NCBI GenBank assembly: GCA_017871115.1
Contig: JAFCIZ010000007.1
Span: forward strand, 1,364,001 to 1,428,000
DNA: 64,000 nucleotides
Reading direction: 5' to 3'
Source of the DNA: Cunninghamella blakesleeana
Lineage: Eukaryota > Mucoromycota > Mucoromycetes > Mucorales > Cunninghamellaceae
The notes under the pieces are model-generated. The model had not been told where the DNA came from. It was given only the letters and a program-made list of their open reading frames with translations, and did no database searches. Both the position numbers and the translations under genes were made by a program. Positions 1 to 10,082 of this stretch are shown here, in pieces (the first letter of the stretch is position 1; each line of letters begins with the position of its first letter).

Positions 1-668
1 ATAATACCCAAATTGAAAATAGATTATTATTTTTTTTAAAAAAAAAAAAAAAGATAGCAGAAAATCTTTTATTCAAATTAATAAAACAAATACACTATGC
101 TAAATAATTACCTAAATAGGTATATAGGGTTAGAAAAAATTAGTAGTCTATATATATATAATAACAGATCATGGTTAATTTAAAAATACAAGTGATTTTC
201 AAGATTTTTTTTTTTTTAAAAAAAAAACTTCCCGAAGGGTCCAGACAGGTAAATATGCTTAAAAAGACAATGTTTTAATATATACATGTCACTCTTCTAC
301 CTTTGTACCTAATCAAACTATTGTTTTATTTAATTGTTATATTTTTTTTTTAAAAAAGAAAAGAAAATTAATATATGTATAGCTATTATAATTTTTTATT
401 TGGTACATTATTGATCCAAAAAAAAAAAAAAAAAAAAAAACATACTGTAAACTACTTTATTCGTGATCTGTATGAAATATAAAAAGGCATAAAAAATTTT
501 ATTAGAAAATAAATTGGCAAATAAGGAACGCCGGAAATGGATTTTCCCAATTTAAAAATAGTTTAAAAAAAATCCACTAAAAATAAATCTATTTATTTAT
601 TTTTCTCTCTCTTTTATATATATTTATATATATATATTCACTATTTACTTTTTTTTTAATACAATATA

Positions 669-705
<37 letters not shown>

Positions 706-723
706 ATATATCAATATATCAAT
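1..723. other. AT-rich upstream region, no gene seen
   Basis: No supported coding sequence. The stretch holds several T-run/A-run junctions (30-52, 205-227, 342-357), a poly-A run near 419-440 and a TA microsatellite at about 676-703 just before the start codon of the SH3 gene. It is presumably the promoter and 5' leader of that gene; no clear TATA element stands out from the AT background. Confidence 0.6.
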
Positions 724-1499
724 ATGACAGACTCTCATTTTATCCCTCTAGCTAATCACATATTACATTCTATTCAAAAAGATTTATTAATTTTAAAAGA
801 ACATCAAGTACTAGATGATAAAACATACCAAGATATTATTACACTTTTACCAACTCAAGCTAAACCTTTATTTAATGAAGTGAATACCATTAATACTATC
901 AACAACAACAACAACAATAATAATAATAATACCATTAGACCTCCATTACCTACTCGTAAATCAACCTCAACTAGTCCTCGGATAACACCAACTCCAGCTC
1001 CAAGGACACCTTCTTTTCCAAAACTTCCTTCGAGAAGGTCTGAAAGTCAAACTTTTGAACCTATTATAGAAAATATACCAACCGTTAAAAAAATTGAAAC
1101 TAATACTACTCCCCCTCCTCCCCCTCCTCCAAGTTATAATGCCTCGGTAAAAACCCAAATGGTGGAAGCCGTTTATGATTACAATGGTGATCCTTCTACC
1201 GATTTATCTTTTCATAAAGGCGATGTATTTGAAGTGACTGAGCATGGTAAATTTTATATATCTATCTCCATATATTTACATAATATATAAATCATTACTA
1301 TATATTAATTTGTTTTTTATATTTATTTTTATAAAAAAATAAAACATAGTGAATGATGATTGGTGGAGAGGTACTCTTAATGGTAAATCTGGTATATTCC
1401 CTCAAAACCATGTACAAGTGTAAAGGATGAATATATAATATAATATAATAATCATATTCATTTTAATTATTTAAATTTGGTTTTTTTAAAAACGAGGAC

Positions 1500-1535
<36 letters not shown>

Positions 1536-2009
1536 ATAATATAGTATATCATCAACACAAAAACATTCACAAGTACTACCAACTACTCATACCTATTCAA
1601 CAACAACTACTATTCAACAGCAGCCTTATATTACACAATCTACAATTCATCAACCTTATAACTATCCTCCTCCTCCTACAATGATGTATCATGCACCACC
1701 TCCACCTCAACAAATGGGATCATCGTCATCACCTGCTTTTGTCAAAAATGAAGCCTCTGCTGCGGATGAACATGGTGATGGTAATAAAGTTCAAAACATG
1801 GCAAAGAAATTCGGTGGTAAAGTGGGTGAAGCTGCCGTTTTTGGTTTTGGTGCAACAGGTAATAATAATAATAAAATAGAAAAAACCAAATAATGTATAT
1901 ATTTCTTTTTACTTTTTTAATTGTCTATTAATTTTTTTTTTTTTTTTTCTATTTTTCTTTTTTCTTTTTTAATATAGTTGGAAGTAAAGTTGCTAATAGC
2001 ATATTTTAA
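724..2009 (+). CDS. Lsb1/Pin3-like SH3 domain protein
   Basis: Four exons: 724-1246, 1350-1419, 1545-1858, 1978-2009, giving 312 aa in one frame. Residues 1-45 are a helical region resembling the N-terminus of yeast Lsb1/Pin3 (a leucine-rich stretch ending LLPTQAKP). An SH3 domain lies at about 147-198, with the ALYDY-like VYDY, the DDWW pair and the GIFPQNHV end. A proline-, glutamine- and threonine-rich linker follows. The C-terminus has the typical AAVFGFGATVGSKVANSIF tail of this family. Lsb1-type proteins bind proline-rich WASP-family proteins (Las17) and act in actin patch and endocytic control in the cytoplasm. The SH3 fold is clear and the Lsb1 assignment rests on both termini. The second intron opens so that its donor creates an in-frame TAA directly after the SH3 domain (see findings). 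Confidence 0.85.
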
Positions 2010-2318
2010 ACAGTTTAATTTATTTATTTTATAACTTATCATCATCATTTTTTTTTTTTTTATCATTTCATAAAAATAATAATAATAATAATAATAATAA
2101 CAATAATAGTAATAGTAATAATAATTGTATTTAAAATAAAATATATACTATTTTTTATCATTCATTATTAACAATTGTTTAGTGGCGGCTTAAAGCTGTT
2201 GGCTGGTTTTAAATTTTTTTAAAAAAATATTAAAAATAAACAAATTATTTTAATTCACTTCTCCTTTTTTTTTCTCTTCCATTTTTTTTTTTAAAAGGTA
2301 CTACATCAACCTAATATC
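2010..2318. other. Intergenic, 3' end of SH3 gene and promoter of 4E-BP gene
   Basis: No gene seen. It contains AAT/AAC trinucleotide runs around 2076-2106, a T7A7 junction at 2214-2227 and pyrimidine-rich sequence before the next start codon. Confidence 0.6.
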
Positions 2319-3006
2319 ATGTCTACAGCAGAACCTGTCAGTATTCAACGATCTGAAGCCGATTATTCTACTGCACCTAATGATACCATTTACGGTTCAA
2401 CCCCTGGAGGTAAAAAGTTATTCATTATTATTATTATTGTTGTTATTCTCATTGTAATTTATGTATACAAAATCACACACATATATATATTATTAATATT
2501 TGTATATATGTATATATATAAAATAAAATATAAAGTTTCTTAAAATAATTTAGTAGTCATTTCCACCATTCTATTCTATTCTATTTTTTCTAAAAATGGG
2601 AACTTAACACATATTATTTAGGTACTAGAGTGATTTATGATCGTAATACCTTATTAGCTTTGTCTAACAGTCAACTTTCCAAAACTCCTCCTAACACTAT
2701 GGCTTATGTTCCTGGCATCACTAAGCATAACCCTCAAGATAAATCAAATACAGCTGCTTTAGCTGGTGCTTCTCCTTATCGTAAAGTAATTGAAAGAAAG
2801 AAGGAAGAAGAAGAAAAGAAAAAGACCTGTAAGTTATAAATAATAATAATAATCGATGATAATGAATCAAGAGAAAAGGATATAAGATGTAATAATGCCT
2901 GATTTTATCTATTATGCTCTTTTTTTTTTTCCTTACTATTATACAATTAGTTAATCCTTTTGCCCTTCTTAATGAAGAAGATGATATGTTTGATATGGAA
3001 GAATGA
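2319..3006 (+). CDS. EIF4EBP: eIF4E-binding protein (4E-BP), translational repressor
   Basis: Three exons: 2319-2409, 2622-2828, 2951-3006; 117 aa, almost exactly the length of animal 4E-BPs. Residues 27-33 are STPGGTR, followed by VIYDRNTLLAL, which contains the canonical eIF4E-binding motif YxxxxL-hydrophobic (Tyr36, Leu41, Leu42). KTPP at 51-54 and PGIT at 61-64 match the later phospho-site and the elbow-loop region that contacts the side of eIF4E. The protein ends FDMEE, matching the TOR signalling (TOS) motif pattern. Inferred role: competes with eIF4G for the cap-binding protein and is released on TORC1 phosphorylation. The position equal to human Thr37 is Ala19 (STAP) and the Ser65 position is SQ not SP, whereas Thr46 and Thr70 equivalents (Thr28, Thr52) keep their TP. 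The C-terminal middle is lysine/glutamate-rich. Confidence 0.9.
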
Positions 3007-4387
3007 TAATAAAAAAAAGGGATAAAGAATAAAAGCTGATCTTGGAAATTTGTGTTTTTCTACATATATACATGTACTTGAATTATTTTATTAGTTGGTG
3101 AAATTGATATTAGAACCCAGACCTTTGTTCTTTGGAAACCATTAATACGAATTAAAAAAAATGTTCAACTTTGATGACGATATTCATATTAAATTAAGAG
3201 ATCATATTTCGTTTGATATAGACTGTTACAAATAAGTCATCATTGCTAATATAATGGTCACATGAATAATATAAACAAAATATACTTCTGTACATGAATA
3301 ATTTTTGTAAGTATATGTTAAACACATGACTTGAATAAACTCACAATTGGTATAGCAATATCAGAGTATTTTATTATATATGTGTTTCCAAATATAAAAC
3401 AACACGCTGCTTATTAAAAAATTTGAAACTTTTAAAGATTTTACATAAAAAAGCTGTATTTTTTATACTTTTTTTATAATATCCGATATATATATATTAA
3501 GTCATTGTAGTATTATATTTTTGTTTTATAAAAAAATGAAAGTTATGTGTAACTAACAGCAAAAAAAAAAAAAAAAAAAAAACTTGTCTAGGTTCTCAAA
3601 CTTTTTTTTAAAAAAAAAAGTACTCTACAGCTTGTTTTTTAAACCTTATTTTTTATAAATTTTTATTATAAATTTTTCGTTTTAAAACACGGATTAAAAT
3701 CGACATTTTGACTATTTACAGCTAAAAAAAAAAGTGGAAGGATGCCCTTTGTTTTTTATTTTTTCAATAGCCAGGTTTTATCCAAACTGTTTTTTTCTTA
3801 TATCTTGTTTATTCTATCAATTTATCATAAAATCATATATTCTAAAATTATGATAGATAATTCAGTTTATAGAAAACTAAATCATATTATTATTATTATA
3901 TGTTATTTAATTGAAAACAATTGAAGAGGAAAAATTAAAGATTTCACTTTTTTCATTTATAAGAAAAAAGAACCAAAAAAAGAAAATATGGGTTTCAATA
4001 AATTTCAAGATCATCGATTTTAGACCATCTTTATTATATATATAAAAATAATCGTATAAATTTATATAAATTATATAATAATAGTAACATATAATTTTTT
4101 TTATCTTGATCTGTTTGTTTTGTTTTATATAAATAGAAAGAGATATGATGATAAATTTTTTTGAGCAACTTTAAATTAATAATTTCCATTGATTGTCCAA
4201 TAGTTTTTAAAAATTTCTGTTCAAAGTCACTTTCTTAATCTTTAGTCTTTGATGCTTCTATTTAATTATCCAATTTTGGATATAAATACCATATACTTCA
4301 TTTTTATTTTTTTTGCCTTTCTTTTTATCAATTTATTTGTTGAATAAATTTCACGACAACTATCGGCAATAAATAGTTAAAATCGAA
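3007..4387. other. Intergenic region, no gene seen
   Basis: About 1.4 kb of AT-rich sequence between the 4E-BP and ZIP genes. A short open frame near 3742-3924 has low-complexity composition and no recognisable motif. A T8A10 junction lies at 3602-3619. The last 120 bases carry a CCAAT box and a TATA box, listed separately. Confidence 0.6.
4270..4288 (+). promoter_or_regulatory. CCAAT box and TATA box upstream of ZIP transporter
   Basis: CCAAT at 4270-4274 is followed by TATAAATA at 4281-4288, about 100 bases before the ATG at 4388. The spacing is suitable for a TATA-directed promoter, and the presence of both elements in one short stretch makes chance less likely despite the AT-rich background. 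Confidence 0.45.
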
Positions 4388-5951
4388 ATGATTTATAAAC
4401 TGATTACATTGTATATCTTGATAACTCAAGTCTATGGACAAGGTATGTAAAATTAATATTACAACAATACACATTTGTATTGTAAAATAAGAATCATTAA
4501 AAAGGATTAGTTGATTTATTCTTATTTTTTTAGATAGCGAAGTTGCATATGCAGATGCTTGTGTAGGTGAACCGCTTGAAGGTTATAATTTAGGTATGCG
4601 AGTTGGTTCCTTGTTTATTATTTTAGGCACAAGTTCTCTTGGTAAGTTTTTTTTTTAAAATAAATAAATAAATAAATAAATAATAATAGTTGAAAAATGG
4701 ATTGATTTAAATCGTAATTATACGCATTACATTGTATTATACATAGGTGTCTTTGCCCCAATGATCTTGCATAGAATTTCAGTTTATTCTAAAAATAGTA
4801 TTCGTGCCTGGATATTAACAGTTGGCAAGTTTTGTAAGTATATAGCTGTTAAGATTGGTGTCATAAAACCTAATAGTTATAATATAATAATAATAAATGA
4901 GCTCTGACATTTTTAATTTGTTTTATTTTTGTGCACTTTATAAATTAATTCTTAGTCGGTACTGGTGTTATTTTAGCAACAGCTTTCGTCCACATGCTTC
5001 CAGATTCTTTCGAACAATTTGCTTCCCCTTGTTTAACCAGTGGGTGGTTATCCTATGGTGCATTTGCTGGCGTCTTTTGTATGATAGCAAGTTTTTCGTT
5101 ACAATTGTTAGAGTTATCAGCTATATCTCACATAAAAAAAATTATGAAATCAAATCAACAAAAGGATTTAGAACTGTCATCCAATAGTATTTCGGATAAA
5201 TCTACTTCTCAAACGCAAGTTACTCATCATCACGTTCATACTGGTGGTTTCCTCGAAGAAGATGGTTACGGTAATATTGGAACAATCATTTTAGAATTAG
5301 GTATTGTGATGCATTCTATTATCATTGGTATTACTTTGGCAACAACTTCTGCAGATGAATTCACTACTTTATTAATTGCTATTGTTTTTCATCAGGTACA
5401 TATATATATATGCTATTAAAAAAATATCAGCTTTTTTTAAACTTTTAATTTATTTATTTATTTTTGAAATTAGTTTTTCGAAGGCATTGCCCTTGGTACT
5501 CGGTTAAATGAATTAAAAAATGTAAAATGGCTAAAGGTTATTATCATGGGTATTGTCTTCTCTATAACAACACCAATTGGTGTAGCAATTGGTAAGAATA
5601 GAATAACATTTATTACTACTACAATTATCAATATGATTATCTGTGTTATTTATTCCTAATAATTAATGTTATAATTATTTTTATTTTATTTTTTTTAAAA
5701 AAAAACGAATAACAGGTATTGGTATTAGATCTTCTTTTAATGCTAATTCTTACAGTGCAGTATTATCAAGCGCTATCTTGGATTCTTTATCTGCTGGTAT
5801 CCTTTTATATAATGCTTATGTATCTCTGATAAGTGGAGAAATCAATCATTCCTCTGAATTCCATGATTATAGTTTCTTTAAAAAATCAGTATGTTTTATA
5901 TCCATGTATATTGGTGCTGGACTTATGTCTTTAATCGGTGAATGGGCTTAA
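4388..5951 (+). CDS. ZIP family zinc/iron transporter
   Basis: Six exons: 4388-4442, 4534-4641, 4747-4833, 4956-5395, 5474-5591, 5716-5951; 347 aa. Exon 1 encodes a hydrophobic signal sequence. The ZIP core is clear: TM2 has GTGVILATAFVHMLPDSF, the family hallmark following TM1. The loop between TM3 and TM4 holds a histidine cluster (THHHVHTGG), the usual cytosolic metal-binding loop. TM4 contains LELGIVMHSIIIGITL and TM5 contains HQFFEGIALGTRL, supplying the paired His and Glu residues of the transport site. The end IGAGLMSLIGEWA is typical of fungal Zrt1/Zrt2 and plant IRT proteins. Role: uptake of Zn2+ (possibly Fe2+) into the cytoplasm, at the plasma membrane if like Zrt1. Substrate cannot be settled from sequence. 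Confidence 0.93.
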
Positions 5952-7019
5952 AAAACAACACCATTTATGCTTTCCTTTCATTTTAATTTTTAATCTCAAT
6001 TTATATATACTACTCTATTTATTTGTTTATGGCTATTATATTTTATTATGACTTTTTCTCATTTAGTATGATTTTTTTTATTTTATTATGGTTTTTTTTA
6101 TTTTATTATCAAATACTAATTGTAATCTATATGTGATAATAATTCTATGAATTCATTTTTTTTTATCAATTAACATATTACCCAAGCGATTTATCAGTAA
6201 ATAATAAAAAAATATAATTGCATTTGGATAAAATCAATGTACTACAACGAGTACCTTCTGATATAAACTTATGACAAAGCTTTAAAAACTATGATCAGTA
6301 TTTCTTTTCCTATTTTTTGATTTAAAATACGTCTAAAAATATGTTATGTCACATTATAAGTTTGCTTAGCTGTTTAGCTATGCAGCGCTGTCCTACATTT
6401 CCTCTTTTTCTCTCTACATACATAATTTCACTTTAACTATACTTACAACAATGTTATTATATAATAAGCATTGGTATCATTCAGATATAGAATTTTTATG
6501 AGCGTACATTCAAAAAAGGAAAAAAAAATAATTGGTTAAAGATACTGATGGCTACGGATACATATGATTTAATAGAACAATATTCGAATACCTGCATCAT
6601 ATGTATTTTAAATTATATATAAATATATATATATGTGCATGTGTGAATGTGTTTGCTTGATTGTTTCTTTGGTAAATAGCTGCACTAAATTACCACTATT
6701 TTAATGATAATAGCTTTTGCAATCACATTCTATTTAATTATTGTATAGTAATAATCTTATTATATGTTACATCAATAGAAGCTGAAAAAAACTTTAAGAA
6801 TAAAATTATTTAGTCGCTCGTTAAACTCTATTTTATTAGAATGTTTTTGTACCATTATAGTAATTTTTTTTTAAATTTATTGGGACACAAAATCAAAAAA
6901 AAAAAAAAAATTTACCATAAATAATGTTTTTTCTCTATTTTCTATATTTTTCTTCTTCATTTTTCTTTTCTAATTTATAATTTTTTTTTACTTATATATT
7001 TATTTGTTTTACTTAAAAT
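5952..7019. other. Intergenic region, no gene seen
   Basis: 3' region of the ZIP gene and promoter of the first seven-helix gene. AT-rich with short repeats (TTTTATTATGATTTTT-like copies around 6035-6110). No coding frame with gene-like composition was seen. Confidence 0.6.
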
Positions 7020-7808
7020 ATGGATGGGTATAGTGCAGCTTTTCAAATATACAATTCATTTATTGGAACAGCCGTAGTTTATGGATTACTTTTAGCAGTT
7101 GTATTATTCTTTGTGTTTGCTAGAAAGCGTGGATTCCCATATATTCACCTTGGACTTGTATCTCTTTGTGGTATTATTTCTCAAGCTGTAGTTGTTAATC
7201 CAGTCATTACTTCCGCAGATTATGGAAAAACAGTTCCTGGTGTTCTCTATGTTTATGTAATATTTAGTTCCATTCAATACCTTATTATGTTTTTAATTCC
7301 TGTCCATGTTGCTCATCAACAAGGCATGGAAAATGCAAATAGCAAAAGTAAACAAGGAGAAGCAAGAAGATTAGCGTACATTGGTTATTTCTTAGCTTTT
7401 ATTGTCATCGCATTACTTATAATCGCACTCATATTCATTGGCAGCACTAATGGCACATATAGTGACTATAAGAAACTCTACACCTTTAGTTCCTTGTACT
7501 TAGCTTATGCCATGCTTCATTGGGCATTCGTTCTTCTTTGGATTGCTATTGCACTTGTTTTACGAAAGGAAATTTCAAGCATTGGTACTTTTACCGGTTT
7601 TGGTTTCCTTCTTATTTTAATGATGATTGGTATTACCATTAATGCTATTGGAGGAGGAGTTCAAAATGCTACGATAGTTTTTACTGTGTTTTGGGCGCAT
7701 CTTTTCTTGTACCATGTATGTTGTTTTATCGCCATTTTAGTAGCTTGCTACTTCGGTACTATCTGGACACATGCCAATTCAGTAAATAGCACTGAACCAA
7801 GTGCTTAA
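7020..7808 (+). CDS. Seven-helix membrane protein, family not recognised (paralogue A)
   Basis: Single exon, 262 aa. Seven hydrophobic segments can be drawn at roughly residues 15-35, 43-62, 76-96, 118-142, 155-180, 190-210 and 217-240. After TM1 comes FARKRGFPYIHLGL, which matches FARKRRARHPHIGVGF at the same place in the protein at 9216-10082. A charged loop (residues 100-118) separates TM3 from TM4. No receptor, transporter or RTA1 signature was recognised. The shared motif, length, topology and intron-free structure suggest an old tandem duplication. Function unknown; a plasma- or endomembrane location is inferred from the helices only. Confidence 0.75.
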   Translation: MDGYSAAFQIYNSFIGTAVVYGLLLAVVLFFVFARKRGFPYIHLGLVSLCGIISQAVVVNPVITSADYGKTVPGVLYVYVIFSSIQYLIMFLIPVHVAHQQGMENANSKSKQGEARRLAYIGYFLAFIVIALLIIALIFIGSTNGTYSDYKKLYTFSSLYLAYAMLHWAFVLLWIAIALVLRKEISSIGTFTGFGFLLILMMIGITINAIGGGVQNATIVFTVFWAHLFLYHVCCFIAILVACYFGTIWTHANSVNSTEPSA

Positions 7809-9215
7809 TTATTTTTTTATTATATATATACATTTATACTTACTTTTAATACCATTATCTATTGCTGTTTAATAAATTGTTTTTTAGTTCTTTATTTATT
7901 TACATTTTGATATTATTTGTTTGCTTTTTTTCTATATCGCTAACTTCGTGATTTATTTCCTTTTTCAATTCTTTTTTAAAACCAGGTATAAACTTTTTTT
8001 TTTTTTTTTTGAAATATAACAAAAAAAATTTATTAATCACATGTTTAAATTTTTCATTATTTTTATTTAAAAATAAAGTTAATAATTGTTAAAAGTATTT
8101 GATATTTATTTGTAAACAACATCAATAATAATAATTCATTAAGTTTGACTATATGCTAATTCTTGCTTGTATTGTAAAATATTTTTTTTCATATCACACA
8201 CATCTTATTTTCTACCATAGATCCAGCGACTTGCATTTTTTTTTTTTTTTTTTCATGAAAATAGATAATATGTTCTCTAAGTCAAAACCTTTTACTCGAT
8301 TTCATTGTTAAATACATTTGTTATTGACTATTATATAAAAAATGATTAATATAATATCATTTGTTATTTTAAAGTTTTGACGTAAAAAAGATCGCAATGG
8401 GATGGTAAATAACAAATCAGGAAATTTAAAGTTTTGTATTGGTTATTTTTTTTTTTTTTACATTCGTATATACTAGCTAAAAATGGTGTAGGCTATATTA
8501 TAAGGTAATCAAATCCCAAAATCAGGATCAACAACTATTGAATAAATATAATAAATTACAAAATATGTACAAACGGCAAAAAATTGATTATTATTATTAC
8601 TTCATATAAAATGAATATATATTAATAAATCGACAATGCGATAAAAAGTATATATTCTTTTACGAACAATAAAATTAATTTTTTTCATTTTGATTCAGTT
8701 ATTTTTATATTAAGCAGTAGAGTAGATACACTTTTTTTCTTTTTGTTAAGAAAAAAGAAATTGTTTATTTATGTACATATCTGGAATTGCCATTCTTTTT
8801 TTATGGTATGTATGTTTTTGTATTTTAAATTAATCGTATGTATGTTATTATATTCCAAATAGATTTTCGTTATACATATGGTTATCCACATTTCATGCTT
8901 TTATTAAATATGACAACTAATAATTTTGTAATATGTATATAAATGTTTAAAAAAAATCAAGCCGAGTATCAGGAATTGTACTGTTGATGGTTTGGCCTGG
9001 TTAGTTATTTACAATTTCTGGTGGCTGTTTACTTAAAATATCTTTATATAGATAATTTATCCTAAAAAATGGATAAACTATTGCCGAAGTTGTACAGAAA
9101 CAGTGAAAATCGTGGACACCAAAATTAATTTCACTATATATAAATATTAAAATCGTTTTTTTTTCTTTCTTTCCTTCCTGATCTATACAAATACTAATAT
9201 AAACGAAATAAAACA
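7809..9215. other. Intergenic region between the two seven-helix genes
   Basis: About 1.4 kb of AT-rich sequence with long T and A runs. No coding sequence, RNA gene or mobile element was recognised. It probably contains the promoter of the second membrane-protein gene. Confidence 0.6.
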
Positions 9216-10082
9216 ATGGATTTTCTTGATGTAAATCCTATTGTAACTGCAGTTATTCCAATCCCTTCACGATTCTATATCGTCACTACTGTATGTTATG
9301 GTGTTGCATTTATTGCAAATTTAATATTTGCTCGTAAACGAAGGGCAAGGCACCCTCACATTGGTGTTGGTTTCATCTTAACAACAGGGCTTATTATGAG
9401 AGGTATTACTCTAGGTACACTCGGTCAACCTCATGTAAATGGATTATTATTCGCTAGTTATGATTATCCTCGAATACTTTTTGGTACCCTCAGTATGATT
9501 GGATTCCATATCTTACCCGTTCTTACTATTTATCGCCATCATCATTTACATCCTCAAGATAAAGACAAATCATCATCACTGGATAAATTTTTACTTTATG
9601 GATCCATTTTTTTTTCCTTTTTAATTATTATTTTTATGATTTGCTTTTTAGCAAAAGGATCTACACTCTTATTACCTCCTTTCCATCCACCACAAAATAT
9701 GCAATATACTTTAGTACCTGACAATGGTGAGACATTTATGGCTCTTTTACAAACATATTATATGTTATATTGGTGGCTTTCTCTTACAAACTTATTTCTC
9801 CTCTTTAAATACTTCAAGACAACGATCAGGTGGCCCTTGATGATTTATTGTAACATCACGGTCGCTGCTCAGCTGATTTTAACTATTATAACGTTTTTAC
9901 CTGTTCTTCAATCTTCGATTCGTGGCTATGCTATTGCAATGGTTTTACAATTTGTTTTTCTATTCCAATTGCCTTTTATATCCATGATGATTACTATCGT
10001 AAGATCAAATAATTGGTTACATTCTTCAAACAATAATAGCAATAATAATAGTGAAAGCAATGATATAGAAATGAAACCTTAA
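9216..10082 (+). CDS. Seven-helix membrane protein, family not recognised (paralogue B)
   Basis: Single exon, 288 aa. It has about seven hydrophobic segments and the same FARKR motif after TM1 as the protein at 7020-7808. The loop after TM3 is histidine-rich (IYRHHHLHPQDKDK). TM4 is followed by a short extracytosolic-type loop rich in proline (LLPPFHPPQNM). The C-terminal tail is hydrophilic with an asparagine/serine repeat (SSNNNSNNNSES) and ends EMKP. The sequence has diverged strongly from its neighbour, so the duplication is old. No known receptor signature was seen and no function is proposed. Confidence 0.75.
   Translation: MDFLDVNPIVTAVIPIPSRFYIVTTVCYGVAFIANLIFARKRRARHPHIGVGFILTTGLIMRGITLGTLGQPHVNGLLFASYDYPRILFGTLSMIGFHILPVLTIYRHHHLHPQDKDKSSSLDKFLLYGSIFFSFLIIIFMICFLAKGSTLLLPPFHPPQNMQYTLVPDNGETFMALLQTYYMLYWWLSLTNLFLLFKYFKTTIRWPLMIYCNITVAAQLILTIITFLPVLQSSIRGYAIAMVLQFVFLFQLPFISMMITIVRSNNWLHSSNNNSNNNSESNDIEMKP

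Noticed and set aside
3742..3924. 60-codon plus-strand open frame
   Set aside because: Rich in Ile, Tyr, Phe and Asn from AT-rich DNA, no motif, no suitable splice partners; likely chance.
7020..10082. Assignment of the seven-helix pair to GPCRs or RTA1-like transporters
   Set aside because: Topology alone fits, but no DRY-, NPxxY- or RTA1-type signature was seen, so the family was left open.
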